Assembly (NCBI GenBank): GCA_001821615.1
Contig: MHMS01000023.1
Location: forward strand, 1,183-40,404
Length of the DNA stretch: 39,222 nt
Direction of reading: 5' to 3'
From: Candidatus Niyogibacteria bacterium RIFCSPLOWO2_12_FULL_41_13
GTDB lineage: Bacteria > Patescibacteriota > Minisyncoccia > 2-12-FULL-41-13
A model generated the notes under the pieces. The model made no database searches, had not been told where the DNA came from, and worked only from the letters and a program-made list of their open reading frames with translations. The translations under genes and the position numbers were made by a program. Below, one piece after another: positions 7,740-14,393 of the stretch. Every line of letters begins with the position of its first letter. The first letter of the stretch is position 1.

Positions 7740-7768
7740 AGAATAGCAAAAATTTTGCGGTTTGGCAA
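7740..7768 (-). promoter_or_regulatory. parB promoter
   Basis: On the minus strand TTGCCA and TATTCT are 17 nt apart. The start would be near 7733, leaving a leader of about nine nt before the parB ATG. Confidence 0.5.
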
Positions 7769-7778
7769 TGATAATTTT

Positions 7779-7862
7779 GCCCGAGTGGCGGAACTGGGAT
7801 ACGCGTACGACTCAAAATCGTATGACCGCAAGGTCTTGTGGGTTCAACTCCCACCTCGGGCA
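7779..7862 (+). tRNA. tRNA-Leu (CAA)
   Basis: Acceptor GCCCGAG pairs with CTCGGGC. The anticodon stem TACGA/TCGTA encloses CTCAAAA with anticodon CAA. A class II variable arm (GACCGCAAGGTC) follows, and the T arm GTGGG-TTCAACT-CCCAC is intact. No CCA is encoded. The 19-nt 3' end is repeated downstream. Confidence 0.95.
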
Positions 7863-7914
7863 TAATTTTAATGAGAAAATGCGAAGTAATGCAGTATTTT
7901 CGAATATAAAATTA

Positions 7915-8046
7915 GCCCAAGGGGTGGGAGTTGAAAGTCGCAGGCGAGCGTGAGCGAGCCGAGACGGGGTCGCGAGTACTTAGTAAATTTCAAGCGAAGC
8001 GAAGAAATTTGCTTAGTAACTCGTGACCAACTCCCACCTCGGGCAT
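7915..8046. repeat. hairpin element built on copies of the tRNA-Leu 3' end
   Basis: Right after tRNA-Leu lies a ~132-bp imperfect palindrome. Its left end GCCCAAGGGGTGGGAGTTG is an inverted copy, and its right end CAACTCCCACCTCGGGCAT (8028-8046) is a direct copy, of the tRNA 3' end at 7845-7863. The arms continue with GTCGCGAGTACTTAGTAAATTTC against GAAATTTGCTTAGTAACTC, with loop AAGCGAAGCGAA. The left arm carries an extra ~34 nt of GCGAGCGTGAGCGAGC words. No ORF is credible inside. Confidence 0.7.
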
Positions 8047-8134
8047 TTGACATATTTTTTTGATTGGTCTGCCGAGTTAAAAACCCTATAATCCTTGTTT
8101 TTATGGGGATTTTTTAATTATTTGTTTTTAGGGC

Positions 8135-8163
8135 TTGACAACTGCGATTTTTTGATATAAAAT
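8135..8163 (+). promoter_or_regulatory. strong sigma70-type promoter
   Basis: TTGACA and TAAAAT are separated by exactly 17 nt, the best consensus match in the window. It leaves a leader of about 55 nt before the orphan gene at 8226. Confidence 0.7.
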
Positions 8164-8225
8164 ATAAATGGATAATTTTAGGGAGGCTCTTTATTTTTTA
8201 GGCTTTTAAACCAAGGGAGGGCAAG

Positions 8226-8999
8226 ATGATTGCCAAAGAGATTGCTGTAAAAAGAACGCTAGAAATAATATTTGAAGACGACAAGGAGCAGTTTGAACTC
8301 TTTAAGTTCTCGCTGTTTTCAGAATTTGGAGAAATTCTTCCGTTGAAGATTGTATTGCCATCAACAGAAGAATATGCGGTTTTCCCGTTCAGGAGAGTTA
8401 ATAGGGGCGGTAAAAAAGATTTTGATTTTAAGTTGTTGCCGACATTAGATGGCGCTGTAAAAACAACTATTCCGTTGCGAGTCGCAAATGGAATAGTTTA
8501 TGCGCTCTATCCAGAGAATGCCCTTAACTTTATTGTAATCTCTTCTGATGGCGCATTGAGAATTTATCAATACAGCGTTATTGGAAGATGGGATGGGCTG
8601 TTCTTTGTAAAGCAATTGCTTTTTGAAGGTATGATGAATGGCAATGGCGTTCATTGTCCCGAAAAACCATGGATGAGTTTTAAACCATGGGGGCAATTGT
8701 TGGAAGAAAATGTCGTCAAAGAAGTTCTTATCAAGCAAGGATTCTCGTCAAGGTTTAATGGTGAAGAAAAAATTTCTTTCATCACTGACTCAAAGAAGAA
8801 AGAAGCTTTTGTTATCTGGTATAATGTAGCCATGGGAATTGGTTATGGAATATTGCCAGATGATAAAATTGCCGTGATTCATTGGAGACAATTGCCGCAA
8901 AACCAGTTATTTTTGTCCCCGGGCAGTTTAATCAGTTTTCAATCCGAGTTTTATGACAAGGACGGAAGATTACAATTGCTTGGTGTTAAACTCCTTTAA
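8226..8999 (+). CDS. orphan hypothetical protein
   Basis: 257 residues that I do not recognise. No membrane helix or signal peptide is visible; it looks soluble and alpha/beta. A possible basic patch lies at FRRVNRGGKKDFDFK, and two W-rich stretches (CPEKPWMSFKPWGQLLEE, AVIHWRQLPQNQ) stand out. It has its own strong promoter, a real Shine-Dalgarno (GGGAGGGCAAG before ATG) and a stable hairpin just after the stop, so it is a self-contained unit. Most housekeeping genes here lack a Shine-Dalgarno, which suggests this one was acquired. Codon use is less biased to GCG/GGC than in its neighbours. Confidence 0.6.
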   Translation: MIAKEIAVKRTLEIIFEDDKEQFELFKFSLFSEFGEILPLKIVLPSTEEYAVFPFRRVNRGGKKDFDFKLLPTLDGAVKTTIPLRVANGIVYALYPENALNFIVISSDGALRIYQYSVIGRWDGLFFVKQLLFEGMMNGNGVHCPEKPWMSFKPWGQLLEENVVKEVLIKQGFSSRFNGEEKISFITDSKKKEAFVIWYNVAMGIGYGILPDDKIAVIHWRQLPQNQLFLSPGSLISFQSEFYDKDGRLQLLGVKLL

Positions 9000-9006
9000 C
9001 CTTTTA

Positions 9007-9030
9007 GGGGGCTGTTTAAAAACAGCCCCC
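9007..9030 (+). terminator. stem-loop terminator after the orphan gene
   Basis: GGGGGCTGTT pairs with AACAGCCCCC, a stem of 10-11 bp with a tiny loop. The T-rich run follows only after some 20 nt, so the T tract is not ideal. Confidence 0.6.
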
Positions 9031-9078
9031 ATAATGTTTAAGAATATTTTTTTAAAAAAATATTAAATTGATTTAGAA

Positions 9079-10047
9079 ATGTTTTATAAAAAAATTATCA
9101 TCCCGACCCAACCTCACCCAGATACTATTGTGGCAATTTTTTTATTGAAAAAATTCGGCGAAGAAAAATTTCCCGGCATTAAAGAAGCCCAAATTGAAAT
9201 TAAATCGGTAATTACCCAAAAAGAAACCGAAGAGAATTTAGCGAAACAAGGGATTCTTATTTTAGATTTGGGCGGGGGCAAATTTGACCATCACAACAAA
9301 AAAAATCAGACGCTTTCGGATTTGGTAGCCGATGATTTGGAAATCAAAGACGACCCAGCTCTCACTAAATTACTGCAATACGCAAGGCGCGATGATATTT
9401 TCGGCAAAGGCATTATTTCAACCGATTTGTTGGACAGAGCGTTTGGCCTCTCGGCTTTGATAGCCAATCTCAACAAATCTTTAATTGGCAATCCCAATCG
9501 CGTAGTTGATATAATTTTGCCCATTTTAACGGCCCATTACAATGAAGAAGAAAGAAGAACAAAATTATTACCCAGAGAATTGGAAAAAAAAATAAAATCA
9601 GAAGAAGTTTTGATTTTTGAAATAAAATCAGACGAAAAAAAAATAAAAATAATAATGATAAAATCAGATAATCCAAGCATGGCTGGTTACTTAAAATCTC
9701 AAATTGGCGGGAAATTTGATATTGTTGTCCAATGCCTTTCAAGCGGCCATATAAATATTCTTACACGGCCGACCAAAAGAATTAACTTAAAAGGACTTGC
9801 CGCGGCAATAAGATTGAAAGAGGCGGAATTTTCCGGAATTAACCTTGAAATTAACGCTAATGAATTAATGAAATACGGTCGGCTGAATGAAGCGCCTCAA
9901 TGGTATTATGACCCGGCGACTAATTCTTTATTGAACGGAGGATTAAATCCTCAAGGCATTGAATCAACAAAAATAAAATGGGAAGATTTTTCTAATATTT
10001 TAAAAATCGCTTTTTCTAAGAATTTTTTAGAAAAATTATTTCACTAA
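9079..10047 (+). CDS. MYG1/DHH-like metal-dependent hydrolase, putative
   Basis: 322 residues. The N terminus KKIIIPTQPHPDTIVAIFLLKKFG corresponds to the HNGTFHADD-type start of MYG1/UPF0160 proteins, and ILILDLGGGKFDHHN matches their later DVGG-x-FDHH block. Family proteins are DHH-like phosphoesterases or nucleases that bind Mn2+ through His and Asp. Here the first motif reads PHPDT rather than HADD, so one metal ligand may differ. The C-terminal half (GGKFDIVVQCLSSGHINILTRP, LKGLAAAIRLKEAE) resembles a DHHA1-type nucleic-acid-binding part. The assignment rests on these motifs only. Its 3' end overlaps a leftover dehydrogenase fragment on the other strand by 12 nt. Confidence 0.55.
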   Translation: MFYKKIIIPTQPHPDTIVAIFLLKKFGEEKFPGIKEAQIEIKSVITQKETEENLAKQGILILDLGGGKFDHHNKKNQTLSDLVADDLEIKDDPALTKLLQYARRDDIFGKGIISTDLLDRAFGLSALIANLNKSLIGNPNRVVDIILPILTAHYNEEERRTKLLPRELEKKIKSEEVLIFEIKSDEKKIKIIMIKSDNPSMAGYLKSQIGGKFDIVVQCLSSGHINILTRPTKRINLKGLAAAIRLKEAEFSGINLEINANELMKYGRLNEAPQWYYDPATNSLLNGGLNPQGIESTKIKWEDFSNILKIAFSKNFLEKLFH

Positions 10048-10100
10048 ATTCGGCGGAGCTTTGCCTTCCAAAGCCGCGATGATGTTTTCCGCCGCAAGTT
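10036..10100 (-). pseudogene. 3' remnant of a 2-hydroxyacid dehydrogenase gene
   Basis: 10046-10100 matches 10997-11051, the 3' end of the intact dehydrogenase gene, at 53 of 55 positions. In frame the remnant reads AAENIIAALEGKAPPNLVK and stops, against EGKTPPNLIS in the intact gene. It has no start and is clearly a fragment. The two copies bracket the MntA-HepT fusion gene as direct repeats. Confidence 0.8.
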
Positions 10101-10111
10101 TATAACGTTTA

Positions 10112-10140
10112 TTGATTTAGTTTAGATTATTTTTTAAGAT
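10112..10140 (+). promoter_or_regulatory. promoter of the MntA-HepT fusion gene
   Basis: TTGATT and TAAGAT are 17 nt apart. The -10 ends 8 nt before the ATG, so the mRNA would start at or next to the start codon. There is no Shine-Dalgarno. Confidence 0.45.
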
Positions 10141-10147
10141 AAAATCA

Positions 10148-10990
10148 ATGGATGAAGAAAAACTGCGAAAATTAAAAGAATATTTTGAAGGCCGTAAAGA
10201 TATTGTTATGGCTTTTATCTTCGGTTCTTATGCCAAAGAAAAACAAATTTCTGTTTCCGATGTTGACATTGCGATTTATTTTAAACCGGCAGGCAGAGAA
10301 TTAGAATGGGAAATTAAGAAGGAATACGAGAATGAAAACGCTATCTGGCTTGAAATTGAAAAAATAATAGGCAGGGACACGGATTTGGTTATCCTAAACC
10401 GCGCTTCTTCCTGTTTAGCGTTTGAAATTTTGCGAACCGGTGTTCCAATACTGATTAAAGACAAAAATCTTTATTGGCGGTTTTTGCTGACCGTAAGCAT
10501 GGCGGCAGAGGATTTTCGGCAAATAATAAAAGATTGGTGGCAAATCAGAGAAAGGTCAAAATCGTTAAGCAAAGAGGACGAAAGACGGCTGATGAAAATA
10601 GTTGATTTTTTGGAAAGAGAAATTCTGGAAATAAATAAATTTCAAAAAATTACTCAAAAAGAATACGAAGGAGATTCGGACAGAAGAAGAAATCTTGAAA
10701 GATGGGTTGAGACGATTGTCAATGCTTCAATCGACGCCGCGAAAATAATTTTAGCTTCGGAAAAAGAGCCGCTTCCGGAAACATACGCCGATATTTTATC
10801 TTCATTCAAACGATTTGACGACTTTCCGGAAAACACGGCAAAAATTTTGGGAGAATTCGCCAAACTTAGAAATGTTTTAGCCCATGAATATCTTGATTTG
10901 AGATTTGCAAAGATAAGAAAATTTTTGGATATTGCCGAGAAAGTTTACGGCGAATTTATAAATTTTGTTAAAAATAAACTTAAAATTTAA
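10148..10990 (+). CDS. MntA-HepT (nucleotidyltransferase-HEPN) fusion protein
   Basis: 280 residues carrying both halves of a type VII toxin-antitoxin pair on one chain. Residues 1-115 are a minimal nucleotidyltransferase with GSYAKEKQISVSDVD, i.e. GS(x10)DxD with Gly26, Ser27, Asp38 and Asp40. About residues 165-280 are a HepT/DUF86 HEPN domain with RNVLAHEY, i.e. the RX4HxY site with Arg241, His246 and Tyr248. A charged helical linker (115-165) joins them. In known systems these are two adjacent genes: HepT is an RNase toxin and MntA AMPylates its tyrosine to silence it. The catalytic residues of both appear intact. The stop overlaps the convergent dehydrogenase stop by 4 nt, and the gene sits between two copies of that gene's 3' end. 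Confidence 0.8.
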   Translation: MDEEKLRKLKEYFEGRKDIVMAFIFGSYAKEKQISVSDVDIAIYFKPAGRELEWEIKKEYENENAIWLEIEKIIGRDTDLVILNRASSCLAFEILRTGVPILIKDKNLYWRFLLTVSMAAEDFRQIIKDWWQIRERSKSLSKEDERRLMKIVDFLEREILEINKFQKITQKEYEGDSDRRRNLERWVETIVNASIDAAKIILASEKEPLPETYADILSSFKRFDDFPENTAKILGEFAKLRNVLAHEYLDLRFAKIRKFLDIAEKVYGEFINFVKNKLKI

Positions 10991-11958
10991 GATATCAAAT
11001 TCGGCGGAGTTTTTCCTTCCAAAGCCGCGATGATGTTTTCCGCCGCAAGTTCGCTCATTTTTGCCCTTGTTTTTTCCGTTGCCGAAGCGATGTGAGGAGT
11101 TAAAATTACATTGTCTAATTCAGCGAGCCCCGGCGTTAAATTCGGTTCGTTTTCAAAAACATCCAAAGCCGCGGACCTTATCCATCCTTCTTTTAATGCC
11201 CTTACAAGCGCCTGCTCGTTAATAATAGGCCCTCGCGATGTATTTATTAAATAAGAAGTCGGCTTCATTATTTTTAATTTTTCTTCGTTGATTAAGTGAT
11301 GAGTGGCTGGGAGGAGCGGTATATGAAGGGTTACATAATTGGCTTCTTTCAGCAAATCTTCCAAATTTTCTTTGTATTGCGCGCCGATTTCTTTTTCAAA
11401 AGATTCATTTCGGCGAATATCATGATAAATGATTTTTGCTTTGTATCCTTTGGCAAGAATCTCCGCCACCCGTTCTCCAATTCGGCCAAGTCCGACAATT
11501 CCTATTGTTTTTTCGGCGATATCGTTGCCCAGCATTAACATCGGCGCCCAGCCTTGATAATTTCCCTGCCGCGTGAATTTATCGGCTTCAACTATGCGTC
11601 GCGATATCGCGAGCATTAAGGCAATGGTATGTTCGGCAACGCTTTCCGTCAAGACTTCGGGGGTGTTGGTTATCATTATCTTTTTTTCTTTTGCCGATTT
11701 AATGTCAATGTTGTCAAACCCAACCGCCATATTGGCAAAAATTTTAATTTGCGTTCCGGCGGCTTCAATTACATCTTTATCAATTTTATCCGTGAGTAAA
11801 CAAAGAACAGCGTCGTAATTTTTGTCTTTTAAACTATCAATAAGCTCGTCTTTGGATAAAATTTTATCTTCCGGATTGATAACAATCTCGTATCCTTTTT
11901 CTCTCAATTTATTTATTCCTCGCTCCGGAATTTTTCTCGTGATAAAAATTTTTGGCAT
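10987..11958 (-). CDS. D-2-hydroxyacid dehydrogenase (glyoxylate reductase-like)
   Basis: 323 residues. The NAD-binding motif GIVGLGRIGERVA is present, and the catalytic trio is visible: Arg in INTSRGP, Glu in DVFENEP and His in LTPHIASAT. The flanking halves include VGFDNIDIKSAKEK and the C-terminal AAENIIAALEGKTPPNL. It probably reduces glyoxylate or hydroxypyruvate, or another 2-keto acid; the exact substrate cannot be read from sequence. It is last in a minus-strand cluster gtrA-like, aldolase, dehydrogenase with gaps of 9 and 23 nt. A nearly identical copy of its 3' end lies 950 bp away at 10046. Confidence 0.92.
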   Translation of the reverse strand: MPKIFITRKIPERGINKLREKGYEIVINPEDKILSKDELIDSLKDKNYDAVLCLLTDKIDKDVIEAAGTQIKIFANMAVGFDNIDIKSAKEKKIMITNTPEVLTESVAEHTIALMLAISRRIVEADKFTRQGNYQGWAPMLMLGNDIAEKTIGIVGLGRIGERVAEILAKGYKAKIIYHDIRRNESFEKEIGAQYKENLEDLLKEANYVTLHIPLLPATHHLINEEKLKIMKPTSYLINTSRGPIINEQALVRALKEGWIRSAALDVFENEPNLTPGLAELDNVILTPHIASATEKTRAKMSELAAENIIAALEGKTPPNLIS

Positions 11959-11981
11959 AAATTATCGCATAATTCCTTTTA

Positions 11982-12863
11982 TTATATTTTATCTTCGCTT
12001 CCGAATAATTTTATTTTTTCCGCGACTTTTTCTTTCATCGCTTCAATGGTCTGCGGCAATATTTTATAGGGCGTTGTTTCTTCCGGATTTTCGGCCAAAA
12101 CCCTGCGCAAAGTTTCGGCGTAAACAACTCTGATTTCCGTGTTGATGTGAATGTTTGAAATTCCCGCCTCAATCGCTTTTTTTATTTGTTCGTCCGGTAT
12201 TCCCGAGCCGCCGTGCAAAACTAGAGCGACATTTTCCGGCAAAATTTTCCGCAAAGCTTTTATTCTTTCAATGTCCAGCTTTGGCTCATTTGCCGAAATT
12301 CCGTGAATATTGCCGACAACCGGCGCAAAGCGGTCAATTCCTGTTTTTTCAACGAATTCAAGGGCTTTTTCAGGCTTGGTCAAGTCTTCTTCTTTTATTT
12401 CAATGATTTCCTTCTGGATTCGCGACTCGCCGCGAAGATAGCCCAGTTCTCCTTCAACGCTAATTTGACATTTGACATCTGACGTTTGACATTTGACCTT
12501 TGCATACTTCACTACTTCTTTTGTTCCTTTTATATTTTCTTCAAAGGAAAGCTTTGACAAATCAATATGAACGGAGTCAAAACCCGCGTCAATCGCTTTT
12601 TTTGCCGATTCAACTGATTTGGAATGGTCGGCGTTCAAAAAGAGCGGCAAGCCGGTTTCTTCGCGAAAAGATTTTATCAAAGCGACTATTTGCTTTAATC
12701 CCAAGTATTCTCTCTCGCCTTCGGAAACGCCGAGCATTAACGGCGAATTTAATTCTTTTGCCGCCAAAATTATCGCTTTTATTTGTTCAAAACTCGCGAC
12801 ATTAAAATGTCCCAAAGACCATTTTTCTTTTAACGCTTTTTTAAGAAAATTATTTAAAATCAT
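11982..12863 (-). CDS. fba: class II ketose-bisphosphate aldolase (FbaA-type)
   Basis: 293 residues. Class II aldolase motifs are FNVASFEQIKAI, LFLNADHSKS with the zinc ligand His80, GFDSVHIDLSKL, VEGELGYLRGESR, the zinc ligand His in VVGNIHG, LVLHGGSGIP, and NINTE-type HINTEIR. The enzyme splits fructose 1,6-bisphosphate (or a related ketose bisphosphate) in glycolysis. Residues about 122-133 (KVKCQTSDVKCQ) are encoded by a TTGACATTTGAC word repeat and replace the short linker that normally precedes the ISVEGELG strand. The catalytic residues are intact, so the enzyme should work despite the insert. Confidence 0.92.
   Translation of the reverse strand: MILNNFLKKALKEKWSLGHFNVASFEQIKAIILAAKELNSPLMLGVSEGEREYLGLKQIVALIKSFREETGLPLFLNADHSKSVESAKKAIDAGFDSVHIDLSKLSFEENIKGTKEVVKYAKVKCQTSDVKCQISVEGELGYLRGESRIQKEIIEIKEEDLTKPEKALEFVEKTGIDRFAPVVGNIHGISANEPKLDIERIKALRKILPENVALVLHGGSGIPDEQIKKAIEAGISNIHINTEIRVVYAETLRRVLAENPEETTPYKILPQTIEAMKEKVAEKIKLFGSEDKI
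12464..12502. repeat. in-frame TTTGAC word repeat inside the aldolase gene
   Basis: Five imperfect copies of TTTGACAT/TCTGACGT words. The same word family as in the glycosyltransferase gene at 4281-4310. Confidence 0.7.
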
Positions 12864-12872
12864 TTTTTGAGA

Positions 12873-13496
12873 TTACGCTTTAAAAACGATAAATTTGTAT
12901 CCGACAAAATTCCAGACGAGCTGAAAGACCGCGCCGACAACAGCGCCGACATTTGCCCATACTTGAGGCGAAGCGCCGAATTGCGGGCTGATGACATTGA
13001 CAATCAGCGAAGCGACGCCGACATTGACGAAAATCGCCCCAATGCTGATTAAGAAATAGCGATAATATTCTTTTGTTTGAAAAGAAAACAGCTCTTTTAA
13101 CGAGATTTTTTTTTCGTCTTTTTTTCCGCCAAATGACCAATATTGGTTCCAGAAATAACTGTTTATATTGGCAACAAGAAAACTTCCCGCCTTGAAAACC
13201 GAGAACCAAAAGCCAAAAGCGATTCCCGTCGCGGCCATCAGAAAATTTAGAATGACAAAATCAATGCTGGTGTTTAAAAATCCGGTGATTGAAAATTTGG
13301 CAAGCTGGTAAAACCAAGGGAGATACCTGCCGATGTATTTTGAAACGATAATCGCGGCGAGCCATAAAATAGGCAAAATCGCCAAAAAGTAAATCGGGTT
13401 TGCGGGAAAAGAATAATTCAAGCTTTTTAAAATGACAATAACGAACAAAGCCGTGAAAAAACCGGCAATAATTGAAAGAATGTAATCGCGGTTCAT
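12873..13496 (-). CDS. GtrA-like membrane protein
   Basis: 207 residues. Two N-terminal membrane helices (residues 5-30 and 37-53) precede a GtrA domain of four helices that starts at LAKFSITGFLNTSIDFVILNFL. It includes NINSYFWNQYWSF and ends NFVGYKFIVF, both typical of the family. GtrA-like proteins are thought to help move lipid-linked sugars across the membrane, which fits the glycosyltransferase elsewhere in the window. A TATACT box (13504-13509) lies 8 nt before the ATG and suggests leaderless transcription. It is the first gene of the operon with fba and the dehydrogenase. Confidence 0.88.
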   Translation of the reverse strand: MNRDYILSIIAGFFTALFVIVILKSLNYSFPANPIYFLAILPILWLAAIIVSKYIGRYLPWFYQLAKFSITGFLNTSIDFVILNFLMAATGIAFGFWFSVFKAGSFLVANINSYFWNQYWSFGGKKDEKKISLKELFSFQTKEYYRYFLISIGAIFVNVGVASLIVNVISPQFGASPQVWANVGAVVGAVFQLVWNFVGYKFIVFKA

Positions 13497-13547
13497 TGCG
13501 CGTAGTATAAAATATTTTTTCTTTAATTAGAATTTTTTTCCGCAAAG

Positions 13548-13556
13548 TTATCCACA
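13548..13556 (+). other. DnaA-box-like 9-mer
   Basis: A perfect TTATCCACA in the AT-rich gap between the divergent gtrA-like gene and the micro-ORF, directly before the promoter below. It is a single box, so an origin is not implied; a role for DnaA as a local regulator is only a possibility. Confidence 0.35.
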
Positions 13557-13557
13557 G

Positions 13558-13586
13558 TTGATTGGCTCGCGGCAAAGTTTTAAAAT
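13558..13586 (+). promoter_or_regulatory. promoter of the 14-codon ORF
   Basis: TTGATT and TAAAAT with exactly 17 nt between. Transcription would start near 13593, giving a ~60-nt leader before the micro-ORF. Confidence 0.5.
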
Positions 13587-13651
13587 TTATAAGAGAAATA
13601 AAAAAGGAGTTTGGTCGGACTCTTGTTCTCAAATTAATTTTCTTAAAAAAA

Positions 13652-13696
13652 ATGGCTAAGAAAAAAGCGAAGAAAGCAGGAAAAAAGAGAAGATAA
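13652..13696 (+). CDS. 14-residue Lys/Arg-rich micropeptide
   Basis: ATG opens MAKKKAKKAGKKRR followed by TAA. It is too short for the ORF track, but it stands between a well-formed promoter and a strong GC-rich terminator in an otherwise empty gap, so the transcript appears to be made for it. Eleven of its 14 residues are not neutral fillers: nine are Lys or Arg (strictly, seven Lys and two Arg). Such a peptide could bind RNA or DNA, like a histone-tail or a very short ribosomal protein such as bTHX. The alternative is that the transcript is a small RNA and the ORF incidental. No good Shine-Dalgarno lies at the right distance; GGAG is about 40 nt upstream. Confidence 0.45.
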   Translation: MAKKKAKKAGKKRR

Positions 13697-13699
13697 AAC

Positions 13700-13726
13700 A
13701 AGCCCCGCCAATAAAACGGCGGGGTT
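13700..13726 (+). terminator. rho-independent terminator of the micro-ORF transcript
   Basis: CCCCGCC pairs with GGCGGGG around an eight-nt loop, followed by TTTGATTTTT. Confidence 0.75.
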
Positions 13727-13760
13727 TGATTTTTAGTTGAAAATTGATACATTGAAAGCA

Positions 13761-14369
13761 ATGGACACATTGGCTAAATTATTCGGTTCGGATTTAAAAA
13801 TCAAGCTTTTGCGGCTTTTTTTAAACAAGCCGGACGAGGTGTTTATTTTGCCTGAAATCGCAAAGCTTCTTAGCGCGAATCCCGCAGGTTTGAAAAAACA
13901 GATAAAAGAACTTTTAGCTTTGAATTTCATCAAGCCGGATTTAAAAGAACTGATTATTGGATTTAAAAATAAAAAACAGAAGAAGACGAAAATAAAAGGA
14001 TTCCGGCTTAATAAATTTTTTCCGTTTTATTGGCCGTTGAAAAATTTGATTTTAGACACGCCGGCTGTTTCCCGCGAAATTATCGTCCGGAAATTAAAAG
14101 CGGGGGGAAAATTAAGTTTGGTGATTTTGGCCGGAAGTTTCGTCCAAGACGGCAAATCAAAACTTGACTTGCTTGTTGTCGGCGACCGATTAAGCCGGGC
14201 AAAAATCGAGAAAGCGGTAAAATCAATTGAGTCTTCCATCGCGAGAGAATTGAATTACAGCGTTATGCCGACCGATGAATTCAAATACCGCCGCAATATG
14301 CGCGACCGGTTTTTATACGATATTTTAGAATCTCCTCACGAGAAAATTTTGGATAAATTGGAGATATAG
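13761..14369 (+). CDS. winged-helix protein with degenerate nucleotidyltransferase domain
   Basis: About 202 residues from ATG 13761 (MDTLAKLFGSD); the ORF track begins eight codons earlier at a TTG that is less likely. Residues 1-70 look like a winged helix-turn-helix (LKIKLLRLFLNKPDEVFILPEIAKLLSANPAGLKKQIKELLALNFI). The second half has LAGSFVQDGKSKLDLLVVGD, which resembles the minimal nucleotidyltransferase core GS..DxD, but the second Asp is Leu, so catalysis is doubtful. Proteins of this wHTH-NTase type are common in CPR and archaea as probable regulators; the target is unknown. An 8-bp hairpin follows the stop. Confidence 0.65.
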   Translation: MDTLAKLFGSDLKIKLLRLFLNKPDEVFILPEIAKLLSANPAGLKKQIKELLALNFIKPDLKELIIGFKNKKQKKTKIKGFRLNKFFPFYWPLKNLILDTPAVSREIIVRKLKAGGKLSLVILAGSFVQDGKSKLDLLVVGDRLSRAKIEKAVKSIESSIARELNYSVMPTDEFKYRRNMRDRFLYDILESPHEKILDKLEI

Positions 14370-14370
14370 A

Positions 14371-14393
14371 GTGAGGGGTGATTAGCCCCTCAC
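14371..14393 (+). terminator. hairpin after the wHTH gene, made of tRNA-Val-like sequence
   Basis: GTGAGGGG pairs with CCCCTCAC around the loop TGATTAG. The left part GTGAGGGGTGATTAGC is an exact 16-nt copy of 14676-14691, the start of tRNA-Val with its flank. No T tract follows, so it may be a by-product of insertion rather than a true terminator. Confidence 0.45.
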
